Origin: Acanthochlamys bracteata
Taxonomy: Eukaryota > Streptophyta > Magnoliopsida > Pandanales > Velloziaceae
Direction: 5' to 3'
NCBI GenBank assembly: GCA_019914995.1
Contig: CM034126.1
Location: 14,637,001-14,701,000 of the forward strand
DNA length: 64,000 nucleotides
Position 1 is the stretch's first letter. Each line of letters opens with the position of its first letter. The position numbers and the translations under genes were made by a program. The notes beneath the pieces were generated by a model. It ran no database searches. It saw nothing but the letters and a program-made list of their open reading frames with translations, and was not told the DNA's origin. Of this stretch, positions 13,188-26,024 are shown piece by piece.

Positions 13188-13440
13188 AGCGCGTTTTGGT
13201 TTAGTTTTTTAAAACTACTTTTTAATTTTTATTTATTTTATATTTTTTAATATATATTTTATAAATATATAAAAAATTTATTTAAAAATTTAGAAAGTAT
13301 AAAAAAATTTTACGAAATGAAATTTTTTTATTGCATATTTTATTTTTTTTAAAAGCAAAAAAAATAAAACTTATTTTTTCAAAAAATAAAATATTTTTAT
13401 TTTAAAAATTTTTTATTTCATAAGAATCCCGAACGCTTCC
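13188..13440 (-). mobile_element. MITE-like element, family A, reversed copy
   Basis: Begins AGCGCGTTTTGG and ends ATAAGAATCCCGAACGCTTCC. The interior matches the reversed copy at 9228-9487, for example AATTTAGAAAGTATA and ATTTTACGAAATG. Non-coding. Confidence 0.6.
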
Positions 13441-13658
13441 TTAATCTTATTGTTGGACACGTAATCTTCTTAACAAGATCATTCTCTTCAAACCGCGCAT
13501 ATCTGTTCTTTGGTTTGTAGCTTGTTAGGCACTTGAATTTGAAGAACCTTCAGCTTTCTATCTTTACCTTTTTGCTCAAAGAAAGATCTTGTTGACTTTT
13601 ATCAAACCCAGCAATGCTAGTTATACTCAATTCTTTTGTACCGTAACTACTACAATTA

Positions 13659-13953
13659 GGGCGTATTTTAAATGTCCGTAATTGAATTTTATAAAAATAA
13701 AAAATAGAAATTAAAGTTTTTGAAAAATAAAGTGAAAATAGAGTTCACTATTTGTATTTTAATAAGTTTTTAAAATGTGTTAAAAATTAAAATATATAAT
13801 TGTATTGATAAGTGTACAAATAAGAAAGTTAAAACTGAAGTTCCGTATATGGAAGTGAAGTTCTGAATTTTTTATGTAATTGAAATATATGAACTGTTCG
13901 AAACTTAAAATTTGACAAAAATAAGTGAAATTACGGGCGTTTGAAATACGGCC
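13659..13953 (+). mobile_element. MITE, family B, Tourist-like with TTA target duplication
   Basis: A 295 bp element with terminal inverted repeats of about 25 bp: the left end reads GGGCGTATTTTAAATGTCCG and the right end, on the other strand, reads GGCCGTATTTCAAACGCCCG. TTA stands directly outside both ends (13656-13658 and 13954-13956). A 3-bp TTA/TAA duplication with G-rich terminal repeats is the hallmark of Tourist-type MITEs moved by PIF/Harbinger transposases; that assignment rests on the target site and size, as there is no coding sequence. Other copies are at 19874-20150, 32446-32738 and, reversed, 11470-11765. Confidence 0.75.
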
Positions 13954-15259
13954 TTATTGACTTAACCGACCCGATATTACCGACTATATAAAAAGTCACC
14001 AACTAATGTATTAAAAAATAATTGATAAATATGTCTACTGCTTATATAGTCAGTAATTTATTGACTACTAATTTAGTTAGTAATTACTGTCTAACATAAT
14101 TAGGGCGTGTTTATCTTGTAGATAAAGTAAGTAAAGTGAATTTTTTGAAACTCAATTTAAAAAATAAAATAAAATAATAAAAAATTTTATAAAAATAAAA
14201 TTATATATTAATTTAATATTTATAGTAAGTTTTAAAATTAAAATTTTTAAAAAATTATTAATAAAATTTTTTTATTTTAATATGTCTTTTATATTGAAAG
14301 TGAGTTTAAAAAAAAATAAATTTGAGGTATTAGTAAATCCGCACTTAGTCGGTAATGCTTAGGGAGTTACCGACTGACTTACTAAGTCAATCGGTAATCA
14401 TTTTATCGATCATATTTTCTCGATTGTTTATCGAATAGCACAATTTTAGTTGGTAGAGGTACTGAAATTTATATTTTACTGACTGCATTCTTCAGCCAAT
14501 ATATACAAACGGATGTTTGAGAGTATTTATTAAAAAAAAAGATTTTAAATAAATATTTTAAAATTTTTTGAAAATAAAATTTATTTTTTTAAACTCAAAA
14601 TATAAAAATAATTAATAATAAGATTTACCATAATTTTTTATTTTTAAAATTCAAAAAATATTTATAAAATATTTATAAAATTTTATTGAAAAAAATAAAA
14701 ACAAAAAAATGTAATAAAAAGAAGTAGAAATGCTTCTCCAAGCATCCACCGTTTCGTCCGAGAAAGAAACAGCTTGTCCTTTGACGAGCTCCAATGCTTG
14801 AGTGTGGACGATGCCCTTCAATTGTCAGGCATTATTGAATTCTCTTTGATTCATGTACTACTTTGGAGAATTATTAATCCTTTGACATCGCTTGTTTTAA
14901 AACCAGTCACCAGTTACAGTAACAACTTGTTTTTCTTTTCTCTTCTCTTTTAAGTGAAATAAGGTCATATACTTGGAAGCACAACAGGAATTAGCCAATG
15001 CATAGGACTACAATAGTAGAAATATACAATTTCAACTCGTAGCATTTTAAATTCCACGAAAATATAGGCACGATAATTCAGTTGATTTAATACATACAGT
15101 TGTAAATAGCAAAACACAAAAGGCCACGAACAATTTGATGTAGAGTTTTTATAATAACTTCGCGAAATAAACAAAATCATACAACATCTATGAATATCAC
15201 TTGGGCTCAAATCTGAAGAAGCTAATCCTGTGTAATTCCTTCCTGTGCCTTTTCACTTA
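13954..15259. other. Intergenic DNA with a worn inverted-repeat element
   Basis: The block at about 14103-14345 starts TTAGGGCGTGTTTATC and ends near CCGCACTTA, and has an AT-rich interior; it may be another Tourist-like element, but its ends match poorly. The last part, before 15260, is probably downstream flank of the serine palmitoyltransferase small subunit gene. No other gene seen. Confidence 0.4.
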
Positions 15260-16876
15260 TTAAGATGGCATGCTTCCCGGAACACGAAAGTTTTTACCTA
15301 GCATCTGTGACTTAGAAAAGCTGCAAAAAATATTCCGTGAATTAGAAAATGTTGTGTGATCAAGTTCAATTGAGAGAAAATGCAGAAGAAGAACAACAAA
15401 GGAGATACTAACATGAAAGCCCTAAACACTTTTCCTGAAACACTACGAATGAACTAAAGAGGACAATGTCGACAAGGTTCAGGAGACAAGATCCTAAATT
15501 CTTGAACCTGCAGAATGCAGTTATAACTAATGCTTGATGTGAGGTATATTCTATCAAGAGGGAATTGGAATTTGGAGTTGAGAGTTTACCAATAAAACTA
15601 CTACCCTAGATTCCAATTTGTAGATGATTTTAAATAGACCAAGCAACTGCAGTTACTTACAATGTTTCGTGTTCTAAAGAAATTCACATTACCTTAAAAA
15701 AAAGTCTCACCAAAAACTATATGCATACTTGTAACTCATTATGCATAAACAGACAACCAAAACCATAGAAATACTTTATTTAATGCATAACCAGTCAACC
15801 AACTCATAAGAAACTACATCATTAAGGAAATCAACATTACGTTTAATTTGCTTAAAATGCTAAACCTGGGGAACTATAATTTCCCAGCTGGAGGGAATGA
15901 ATTCTAGAGGAAATGAGTGATTGGCAATTTTTTGCTAGAGAGATTCCAATTTACATAGAACAAGTACCAGGCATATATAGCCGTTCATTCAATTGATTTA
16001 TGAACACTTGAACTAAGGTTAACGTGTTTCACGAAGACCCAAAAACCTGTAGGTTGCAGTATTACTGCATTATTTTCAAACATGCGTGCCAAGTCCACCT
16101 ATGCTTGAGGATGCATTATATAAGCAAATTAACTTTCCATCTAGAATTCTAGATTTTCACAAAGAATACTACAAGTTCTAAAGCAAGGGGCTCACCATTC
16201 AGGAAAATAAAGCCACTTACCTCATTTGCTTTTCTGAAAGGACTTTTATAAAAATATGTGCATAGAATAAGTGAACAACTTTTAAGTGATAGCCCAGCAC
16301 TATCGACATTTCCTAATTCAACTCAAAGAAATGTTACCTTTCATAAAGCTCCTTTATGAATCTGGATCCATTATAAAAGATGAACCATAGAAGGACAAGG
16401 ACGAGAATATCTACTTTGGGTTAAGGACATGCATTCTTGTTTCCTAATTATAAATTCATATCAAGTAAGCAAATTAGGAGCTGAACTATACAAACATATA
16501 AAATATAGTTCCCCAACAAAATAACATGTGGAATCTCAGATTTGTCAGAAACAGCTTTCTGTTGAATTCTAAACTAAGCACAAGAAAGAAAAAAAACACG
16601 ACTTTGCATATGGAAGAAGCTAAAAAGCTTAAATAGAGACATTAAAACTTCTCAAATAAAGAGCAAGGTAATCAAGAGTTAAAAACCCCCGAACTTGTAA
16701 TCACCCAAACACAAAACAACATAACAAAATGGGTAAATCTTGTCTAATTTTACAATAAAAAATTGAATTGAATTAGATGGAAAGAGGATACTGAAGAGAT
16801 AACGTTCCCACCAGTCGAGCATGTAGAGACCCATCGTCACATTGTAGAGATGGATCTTCCTGCTGATCCAATTCAT
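15260..16876 (-). CDS. ssSPT: Small subunit of serine palmitoyltransferase (ssSPT)
   Basis: ssSPT peptides are ER membrane proteins of about 56 residues that bind and stimulate the LCB1/LCB2 serine palmitoyltransferase, the first step of sphingolipid synthesis. Exon 1 (16876-16792) encodes MNWISRKIHLYNVTMGLYML then DWWERYLF, the family signature, and ends A|GTATCC. Exon 2 (16410-16338, acceptor TAG) restores the Asn codon and continues ILVLVLLWFIFYNGSRF then IKELYER: a membrane segment plus the usual FYNGSR stretch. At its end AG|GTAACA can act as a donor; if unspliced, the frame stops at 16334 after 53 residues. If spliced, a strong acceptor (TTTTTTGCAG) at 15321 opens a third exon to a TAA at 15262-15260, giving a longer tail that I cannot match to the family. 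The identity is secure and the C-terminal end is not. The ATG at 16876 is chosen because homologues start MNW. The frame also stays open further upstream. Confidence 0.82.
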
Positions 16877-17874
16877 CTTCCTTCTTCTTCTCTCAAATTC
16901 AAACCAAAAATAAAAAAGAGCAGAGTTTTTTTTTAGTTGAAACTTCGGAATTGTCGAACAAAACGGGATCTTTGTGATAAAGGTTGAGTTTCTTGATAGA
17001 AGGAATTGAATCTGATTGGATCTACAATGAGAAATTAGTGAAAGAAAAAAATTTATATACAGATCTTGAAATAAAGAAGAGTCAGCTTGTGTTGGTCGGA
17101 ACTCAGAAATAGACAGCGGCGGAGAACGTAGACACAAAAAAAAAAAAATACGACACCTCGGCCTTTTAACAAAAGCAAGTACCAGTTGCTTCTTTTAAGG
17201 CCTTGGAAACTAGATCCAGTAAAGTTGGGCTATGGGCTTTTGGTTTACTCCGCATTGCAATTTTGTTTTGCGCTGCCAAAACTATTAATTAAATTAAAAG
17301 TAAAGTAAATTAATAATATTCTTGAGAATCTCATGTATAAAAAGTCTACTTATTTATAAAATTTCTTAAGAGATCAGCAAGACAATAAAATTTTCTCTCA
17401 TTCAGTACTGATCCCTATGTCAATACTTGATTCATTTTCTTTGTTTGCAACGAAAAGAAAAAAACAACACACGCTACACATCTTGATTAATTAAGAACAC
17501 AAACTAAAACAATCAAAATAAAAAATACTACTTCGTTAATAAAATTTAATAAAAGATTATGACAACAACAATTAAACCTAATCTCACTACACAGAAATTT
17601 TTTATTTAAGAATAAGAAAATTTGTTGTTGCATCGTTGTTCTGGTTCAAAAATACGTTTGAATGGTCTAATAGCTAAAATTTCTCGCGCATAAATCCTTG
17701 CATCCATAAAAGGATTAGCAATAGATGGTGGACACCTAGCAAGGTACCTCTTTTTCCCTTCTTTGGCATGTCATGTGTTATTGACCCGGAGTGTCCGAAG
17801 TTCTCTCTCATCTGAAGTTGTTATCTTAGTAAACTGGTCGTCTTCATAGTTTCTGTAATCTTGTTTTACCACAG
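16877..17874. other. ssSPT leader and promoter region, then intergenic DNA
   Basis: Upstream of the ssSPT start on the minus strand the sequence holds its probable 5' leader up to about 17150, with an A-rich tract at 17139-17149. Beyond this no gene is seen until the C2-domain relic at 17875. Confidence 0.4.
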
Positions 17875-17972
17875 GTGGTAAAGAGGTGCAGGCAACCAAG
17901 ATGGAACGAGGAGTTTCAGTTTATGTTAGAGGAGGTGTCCATGGATGATAAAAGTTCATATTGAAGTTATGA
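17875..17972 (+). pseudogene. Relic of a synaptotagmin-type C2 domain exon
   Basis: After a good acceptor (TTTTACCACAG) the frame reads VVKRCRQPRWNEEFQFMLEE, the pattern of a C2 domain from plant synaptotagmins (SYT1 group: basic stretch, PRWNEEF, FMLEE). After Met-Asp-Asp-Lys the frame is lost by one base; the next frame continues VHIEVMS, as expected for the family, and then hits TAA. No other exon of such a gene is recognisable nearby, so this is an isolated decayed fragment. Family assignment is by remembered similarity. Confidence 0.5.
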
Positions 17973-19873
17973 GTTAAACGACAGACTTCACTTTCATAGA
18001 AAATTAAGAGATGCCAGCTGAGAAGTTCAACCATGTTGGTTGATTTGCTGCAACTATGAGATCCTGATGCAGTTTTTTATATCTTTCTAGGAGTGGCTTG
18101 AATAAATTGACATTAAACATTACCGGAGTTCTAAACAATATGTGAATCAACGCGCGATACCGATACAATTTGATCAATTCCTGAGGAGGAGTAATGCATG
18201 TTGTTAGGATGACATTGATCCCTGTATGAAGTCAAGGTGAGGCAGTCTGCATTTTTACTTGGGAATTTCTCTTGAACATATGACTGCACCATAGTGGTGC
18301 AGAGTATTAATTCATTCCATTCTACTATTTAATTGAACTAAGATTCCAATATATGTTTTTCCGTCATGTTAGCTTCCTGGTTATCTATGTAGTTTTGCAA
18401 AAAAAATATTGCTAATCGTACCATTAGGAAGAACTTACACAGCAAATTAATCTTATTCAATGCAAAACCTGTCTGTTTTGGGTCCTGAAAAGTGTTCGAC
18501 CTGCATACCTAACATGTCTTATTAAATTAATCTTATTCTTTGCTTTGTGTTTACTTACCAAACAGCGGAGATGAATGAACGACCTTCCCCTGCTCGATTC
18601 CTTTGAAGATATATATATAATAGTTAAGCAGCCTTGACGCAAAAACAAGTAACATGAGTACTTCACAGTTTCCACTCATCAATTAATGTGCTCCAAAAGG
18701 TTTCACCTTTCTGAAAAGGGTTAATTATTAAAGGCGATACCTCCTTTTTTCATGCATGCATGGGAAAGTTATTCTCTAACCTAAAAAGAGATGCATGGAG
18801 AAAGAAGACCCATGGCACTGCTGCTCCCATTAATTCCAGCACCCACTCTGCATTTTGTTTTCAAAATTTTCTTTCGAGGAAAAACAATATCCTGCTAATT
18901 ACCAACTTCCATTATCTATGGCAAACCTACCTAGGGAGATTGGCTTGTCCTTAACATAGCTATATATAGGCGGGCTTTCGATCTCTATTATGTTTTGTAG
19001 GACAACATAATAACAATAATACAGCATTCTCCCTTGTGTACACAGTAAATATTTCATCGTAAAAGCATTTCCCATCGATTTATGAATTGCTTTTTTTCTA
19101 GTATCGAGATAGAGAGATTAATTAATGAATTTTTGCATGTAAGTAGAAAGGAAACTGCAATCATGGTTAGAGAAACAACACCAAGGATTGCTTTTTCATG
19201 CATGTATTGGGACTTTACGTACAAGTTTGGATTTTTTTTTTTTTTTGGCCCTAAAAGCTTTCGTAGTTGAAGAGATTGAAACCTCCCGTGCTCCAAGGGG
19301 CCGGAGTGTGGAGGGCAATGTCAAAAGAAAAGCTTGTTTTGCAGCCTTCTTCCGTAAATTGCCCTTTTTTCCGTAAATTCGCAATATAAATATGAATAGT
19401 GGTGTCTTTCCTTTGTTCTACTCCTCCTTTAAATTGCTCTTCGTTTTTCTAAGAGGACGTTTGAGTTTGTCTAAAGTAAAATTTTCTTTTAAAAATTTGT
19501 TTATTTTAAAAATTATTCAAAATATTTATTTTTAAAAAATATTAACAAAATTATGCATATACCTTATAACGTACTATTTGAATTTAATTTTTAAAAATTA
19601 AATTACTATACAAAATTTATTAATAAATAAAATAATTTTTTGAAATGAAAAAGCACTTCTATAAATAGGGCCAAACGTGCGCTAAAACAGCTGTAAGAAT
19701 TTCGCAAGGCACTCAAACATGCTTGCCTCAATTAACTCAGACCTGCTTCTTCTTTTATTAAGAAAGCAATTTTAAAAAGCAACCTTAATTAAGACGCGCA
19801 AAAGTGTACGTTTTTGTTCCTTAATCGACAATCTTTCGTGATCGTTGTAATTATAGTGAATTTTATTTTTTTA
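17973..19873. other. Intergenic DNA
   Basis: No gene supported. Open frames at 18457-18675 (-), 18760-18954 (+) and around 19054-19384 on both strands show no family. The segment 19445-19685 starts with AGAGGACGTTTGAG and ends with GGCCAAACGTGCGCT, an inverted-repeat pair suggesting another short element of the family A kind. Confidence 0.4.
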
Positions 19874-20150
19874 GTGCGTATTTTAAATAATCGTAATTAA
19901 GTTTTATAAAAATAAAAAATAAAAAATAATATATTTTAAAAAATAAAATGAAAATAAAATTTAGTATTTATATTTTAATAATTTTTAAAAATATTAAAAA
20001 TTAAAAAATATAATTATAAATAAAAAAATTAAAATTAAAGTTTCACATATAAAAATAAAATTATAAATTTTTTTTATAATCAAAATATAGAAATTATTCA
20101 AAATTCTAATATAATAAAAAAAATAAAATTACGAGCATTTGAAAATAACC
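19874..20150 (+). mobile_element. MITE-like element, family B
   Basis: A 277 bp element with ends GTGCGTATTTTAAATAATCG and, on the other strand, GGTTATTTTCAAATGCTCGT. TTA precedes it and TAA follows. The interior is collinear with the copy at 13659-13953. Non-coding. Confidence 0.6.
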
Positions 20151-21644
20151 TAAGCTAACTGGTGCTTTTTCTTTTGTCACAAATGTTTAGCATTCTCTTT
20201 CTTATCAGCAAATAAAAATTAAGCATCGAATTTGATCTCATAGCTCGATGGATTGGAGTCTGATTCGTTACAAGTAGTAGTTAAGTAGTTAACTGATAAT
20301 TTCTTTTCTGTTACTGTTCGCATTGTGCTATAGATCGTGTATAGATTTCTTTGAATGATCTTAGCTAATAGCGGATAGACTCACTTATGCACGTAAGTTT
20401 CACTAATTGAAGAGACCATCCTACTTAAGATTGATCAGATCAGGACGTATTTTTAATACATATAACTGAAGTTTTATAAATTAAATTTTGTAATAGTAAA
20501 GTTTAATAAAAATAAAATTTAAAATGATAGTTAAAATAACTGAAATAAAGTTTAAATTAAATTTTAATAGAAGTAAAATTTAGTATAAAATAAAAATAAA
20601 TTTTGAAATGATAATTGAAATATTTGAATTAAATAAATTTAAAATTTGGAAAAAAAAAAGTTAAATTGTTTGAAACAAACTGTGGCATCTTTAGAATACT
20701 TTCTCCTCTTTTAGCTGTCGTCGAGCTAGGTGCTATTTTAAATTAGTTTTCACATATTTTTCAATTTAATTGTTTATTTTATAAGTTTTAGTAAAAGTTT
20801 TGTAAATTCTATAAATTTAAAATTTTTTTAAATATAAAAATTACATCATAAAATTAAATTATATTTTATTAATTTTTTTTAAAAAAACTTCCAAATATCC
20901 TTTTAGCACTCAGAGCATGCTGTTCTTTTTAGGGGTGTTTGAAAATACACTTAAAAATATTTTATTTTATTTTAAAATAAGTTGTATTTTTGTAATTAAA
21001 AAAAGTAAAATAATAAACTAAAAAGTTAAAGAATTAATTTTGCGTAGCGTGGGAAGTTGCAAGTGAATAATATTGACAAAACCGTTTTGGCGTTTTGACT
21101 TTTTTTAATTCAACGATCATCAACAATGTCAAACCACATGCATGCACGCTTCAAGTTTTCTTTTTCTTTTCTCTTTATTTTTTATTCTTAATGCAAATGA
21201 ATTGAAGATCCAATTCCGCCACCGCCCTTCTCTTCGAATAAAAGTTCAACATTCTTTCCCAAATAAATGTTGGCGAGCCATTTTTATCAAACATTTACAG
21301 ACTAAAAGATTTCAATCAGATATATTATCAAAGTTCTATATATCTTTCCTTCGAAACTCGTTGTTTTAAAGGTATATGCTTTTGCACAGAAAATAATTTT
21401 TATAAATAATATTTTTAAAATTTTATCAATGTTTTATATATTTTTTATAAAATCGGCTATATAACTCAAAATTTTTATTTATATGTTAACTTATTATTAA
21501 GAAGAGAGCTACATGCATTTAGGTGAATCGGCTATGTTAGTTTTTCCAAACTAACCTTAATCCTTCACATTATCTACCAAAAAGGCCCCACGAGGCAACT
21601 ATGCTTATGAATTTCTTTAATTCGTTTGTATCCCTTTCTCTGAA
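20151..21644. other. Intergenic DNA upstream of the E3 ligase gene
   Basis: AT-rich. An element-like block at about 20446-20690 starts GGACGTATTTTTAATA, but its ends are not convincing. The last few hundred bases should include distal promoter of the gene at 21696. No gene seen. Confidence 0.4.
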
Positions 21645-21695
21645 TATAAATATTCAAGAGAAGCGGCAGAGAGAGAGAGAGAGAGAATAGGTAGA
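21645..21695 (+). promoter_or_regulatory. TATA box and GA-repeat leader of the E3 ligase gene
   Basis: TATAAAT lies at 21645-21651, about 45 bases before the start codon, and a (GA)n run occupies 21668-21687, in the presumed leader. GA repeats near plant start sites can bind BBR/BPC factors; that role is inferred. The very short spacing implies a leader of only about 15-20 bases if this TATA is the one used. Confidence 0.5.
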
Positions 21696-24600
21696 ATGGG
21701 GAGTTCATGGCGGAAGGCGAAGAGAGCGTTGGGACTTAACCTCTGCGTCTACGTTCCTCCCGAAGACGATCCTCAGCCGTCCGATGGATCAAGGCTTGAT
21801 AATCCAACTGGTGCTATTTCTTCTTCTTCTTCTTTGGAGTACAGAGTCGTAATGCCGACGACTCCTGTGCCCAGTTCCGGCGAGCTTCTGTTAGCCAAGT
21901 CTGGAAGCGGCAGGTCTTCCTCATCCTCATCATCCAAGGTGAAAACTTTTCTTAGTTTCATTATTTCCTCAAATTTTCCCGATTTTCTTTTTGCAATTCT
22001 GATTATGTTTTTCTTTTCTTTTTATTTTGGTTGTTGTTGTTGTTGGTGTTATTGTGGTTTATTGAGATATCGGATCGCTTATTGTGTGTCATTTTCTTTC
22101 TTAAAGAAAACATTGGGCTCGAAGAATTTGATTTCTAGCATTTCATGAAATTTGGACTTGGATTTCGTTTAACGTGTGGAAGTTTTGTTTTAAATTCATT
22201 GCTTTTGTTATTCTAGTGTTTAATTGCTAGAAAGATTTGTTTTTTTTTCCTCCGGTTTTCATGTGCATTCTTTTGTGGGTTGTCAAGAGATTTGTATTTC
22301 TTTTCAGTTGAGAAAAAATTTTTCCTTTTGGTTTTGTCAATTAACTCTCTGCCATGAGATTTCCCTTGAGCACTATTTTTTTTAATAAGATCTCTTGAGC
22401 GTGTTCTTTGATGTATTCGCATTCTAAAATCAGTGAACACTTCTGCCATTTAGCATTAGTTGCTGGGCACCTTTATTTGCTGGATTATACTTGTTCTGCT
22501 ACTAAAAAATTGATATTTTTCTTTTCTTTTATAACAGCTTTACGAATGCCTTGTTGATTTTGATTTGTTCTTTTGATGGTTTCGTCTCTTCATTCTATTA
22601 TTGTGAATTTCTGGAAAATTTTGGTTTTAACGCGTTGATGTGTAACTGGATCATCAAATTTTTTGTTGGGTCACGTCTTTTAGCTTTTCTGGTACTTTTG
22701 CTTTCTGAAGCTTTTAAATGTGTTTTCTTGTTTCATTGAGAAGAAGTTTTCTTTCTTCAGTTATTTATTGCTATCACGTTTCAAACAGTGCTAGTCTGTT
22801 AGATAGATCATGACTTCAAAATACTTCCTCCTAACTTAATCTTTATGTTTTCTTTATTTTCTCAAAGATTCAGTCAAATTCTTTGATTTGTATGCCTCCA
22901 TTCATTTGCATTAGCGCAATTTATGGTCAATTTTCTTTAGTTTATAATCAATCACATAATGACATTGGGTTTTCTGTCTTGATCATGTTCCTTTCTTGAT
23001 TCTTTTTCTTAATAAAATAAAATAGCAACTGGAATTTGGCCTCACATGAACATGAATGAGAAGGAAACCACTAATTTAGGAAAGATGGTTTCTTTGGTCT
23101 GCTACGGTGCTACCCCACTGCATTGGTTTTGTATTCTATAAGATTTGTAACCACATTGACCATCGTCTGGGCAACTATGCTTATGTTAGTTTCTACGATT
23201 AAATTAGATTAGATTAGATTAGATTAAAGTTAAACGGGAGATTTAAGAAAAGGATCTAGACATTCTTGTGTTAGATGCCTGTTCCTACTACTGGTATTGT
23301 GGCTAGCTAGTTTGGCCAAAGGCTTTCCTTAATCCATCTAGAGAAACTTAATTTCATGTCTTTATGTGGATGTTGTGAGCACCTATTTTTGATATAAGCT
23401 ATCTACCTCTTTATGGGTTGGCTATCAACTTTGGGACAAGCCTATTGAGTTGGTTGGAAAAAGAAAATATATGAATTAGTCATTGGTCAAGTTGGTGTCG
23501 ATTGATTAAAAATTCAACATTTGAGGGCTGTTATGCTGTTCTAGAAAAAACTTTTGTTGCTAGAGTTGTCTTTCCTTTTCAAGAAATGAGAGTTATCTAC
23601 ATTTTTGTTCTTCACGCCTAGATTTAATGAAAAGCTGACGAGATCTATTCAGTTGTTGAATGCCTACAGCTTTTGTTGCTGAGTAAGCTAGTTAAAGACT
23701 TTTCTTTGATTTATTGCGCCTGTTGTCGTTCTGACTAGGGCCACAGTTCAAAAAGTTTTCCAATTGGAAATTAGTTTCTATTAGGTGTTGTTGTTTGGTG
23801 GTAAACTAAGTTTATTATTTTTCTATGACATGTTGAATCAATCTTGGAGGCCATTGAATGGCCGCCAGACTAGAACAAGTTGTAATGTTAGACATTATAA
23901 AAACAGGCGTCAGCAAGAAATTTCTGAAATCATGACTACAAAGCAAACTGCCATAATCTTTTTATTTTATTTTATTTTCTAAATGAATGTGATTTTACTA
24001 GTTACTGCAAGCATTTAATATCTGTTAAACTGAATTATCTTTTCCAGTAAATGTTTTATGCGAACATTTGTGCCTAAACCTTCCACAATATCTTTCTTTT
24101 CCAGAAGACTTGTGCTATATGTTTGGGATCCATGAAGCCTGGCCATGGCCATGCCCTCTTCACTGCAGAATGCTCTCATATGTTCCACTTCAACTGCATT
24201 GTCTCGAACGTGAAGTATGGTAACCGAATCTGCCCAGTGTGCAGGTCCAAATGGAAGGAGGTCCCCCTCCTTGGGGCAACACAATCCTCTGATCATTCTC
24301 ATAGCAGGTCTAGAGTTAACCCAATTATTTGGCCGCAAGATGAAGCTTACATGACCATTGTGCGTAGCTTGTCCAGTGCTAATTCTTCAAACCGGCAAAA
24401 CCATCGCACACGCTCTTCTCATTCAGCAGAACCGACTGTTTTTAACGACGATGACCCTGTAAGCATACAACATGACCTTGTTAATGGTTCGCAGCATGAC
24501 ACCATGAAATCTGTAGAGCTCAAGACATATGCTGAACTTCCAGCTGTCGAACAGTCCGTTTCTAAGGATAATTTTACAGTCCTTATCCATTTGAAGGCTC

Positions 24601-26024
24601 CTGATAGCAGCACAGATTTAGTGAATGGTAGAAATGTGCAAACACAGCTATTTGCTTCGCAATCCTCTAGAGCTCATGTTGATCTTATCACGGTTCTTGA
24701 TGTCAGTGGGAGTATGGCAGGCACCAAGCTAGCACTTCTGAAACGAGCTATGGGGTTTGTGATCCAGAACCTTGGGCCCTCTGATCGGCTATCAATCATT
24801 GCCTTCTCATCTACTGCACGAAGGCTCTTCCCGCTTCGCCGCATGTCAGATGAGGGGCGGCAGCAGGCTTTACAAGCAGTGAATGCCTTGGTCTCCAGTG
24901 GGGGGACAAACATTGCCGAGGGCTTAACGAAAGGTGCAATGGTGTTAGAGGACCGTAGAGAGAAGAATTTAGTTGCAAGCATTATACTTCTCTCTGATGG
25001 TCAGGATACATACAATATCAATTCCAGTGCTGGTGCGCTAAGGAGTGAGATGGACTACAGGTCTTTCATTCCGTCTTCAATACGAAGTGGCACTGGCCAT
25101 CAGGTCCCGGTCCATGCCTTTGGTTTCGGTGCTGATCATGACTCAATTTCCATGCACTCCATCTCAGAAACGTCTGGGGGAACATTCTCTTTCATTGAGG
25201 CAGAGGGAGTTATACAAGATGCCTTTGCTCAATGCATTGGCGGACTCCTGAGTGTGGTAGTGCAGGAGGTATCAATAGGAGTAGAATGCATTCACCCTGG
25301 TGTGCGCCTCAACTGGATAAAATCCGGAGGTTATAGCAATCAGATTGCTGAGAACAGAGTTTCTGCTTCTATAGATGTAGGTGACTTGTATGCCGAAGAG
25401 GAAAGAGATTTTCTGGTGACTGTCAATCTGCCGAAAGCAGATGAGGAGACCACACTGATTCGAGTTCGTTGCAACTACAGAGACCCAGTTTTGAAAGAAA
25501 TTGTGAATGTTGATATGCAGGAGGTCAGAGTCCAAAGACCTGAGATCATTGTTGCACCAACCATGTCGATTGAGGTAGACCGTCAGAGAAATCGTGTGCT
25601 TGCCGCTGAGGCAATTGCAGAAGCCAGGGTGGCTGCAGAGAGAGGTGAGCTCTCCCAGGCTGTATCAGTTCTAGAAAATTGCCGTAGAACACTTGCGGAA
25701 TCAGGAGCAGCTCAGAGTGGTGACAGGCTTTGCATAGCACTAGGTGCGGAACTGAAGGAGATGGAGGAGAGGATGGCGAGCAGGCAGCGGTACGAGGCAT
25801 CAGGGCGGGCATACGTCTTGTCAGGTTTGAGCTCGCATTCATGGCAAAGGGCAACAGCACGCGGTGACTCTACGGACAGCGCTAGTCTCGTGCACGCATA
25901 CCAGACACCGTCCATGGTAGACATGCTGCAGCGGTCGCAAACGTTCGGCATAACACCACCACAACGGGCGCCAGTACGACCGTCAAGATCATTTAAATCT
26001 CAACCAGGATCTACTAGAAAATAA
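21696..26024 (+). CDS. WAV3: WAV3-family RING-H2 and von Willebrand A domain E3 ubiquitin ligase
   Basis: The WAV3/WAVH/EDA40 ligases ubiquitinate proteins and shape root gravitropism and growth; the family role is known from Arabidopsis, the substrate is not. There are two exons: 21696-21938 (donor AAG|GTGAAA, phase 0) and 24105-26024 (acceptor TTCCAG), giving 720 residues, close to the usual length of about 700. The N-terminus MGSSWRKAKRALGLNLCVYV is the family signature. The junction completes a RING-H2 finger from residue 84: CAIC, then ECSHMFHFNC, then CPVC. A vWA domain begins near residue 275 with the MIDAS motif DVSGS (about 280) and a later SDGQD. A Ser/Thr-rich linker separates the two, and the C-terminus is basic and disordered. 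The 2.2 kb intron holds no gene. The coding sequence is uninterrupted. The product is probably cytosolic or membrane-associated, with no signal peptide. Which family member it is remains open. Confidence 0.92.
23202..23226. repeat. (ATTAG)n short tandem repeat
   Basis: Four to five copies of ATTAG within intron 1 of the E3 ligase gene. A simple sequence repeat with no coding role. Confidence 0.85.
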
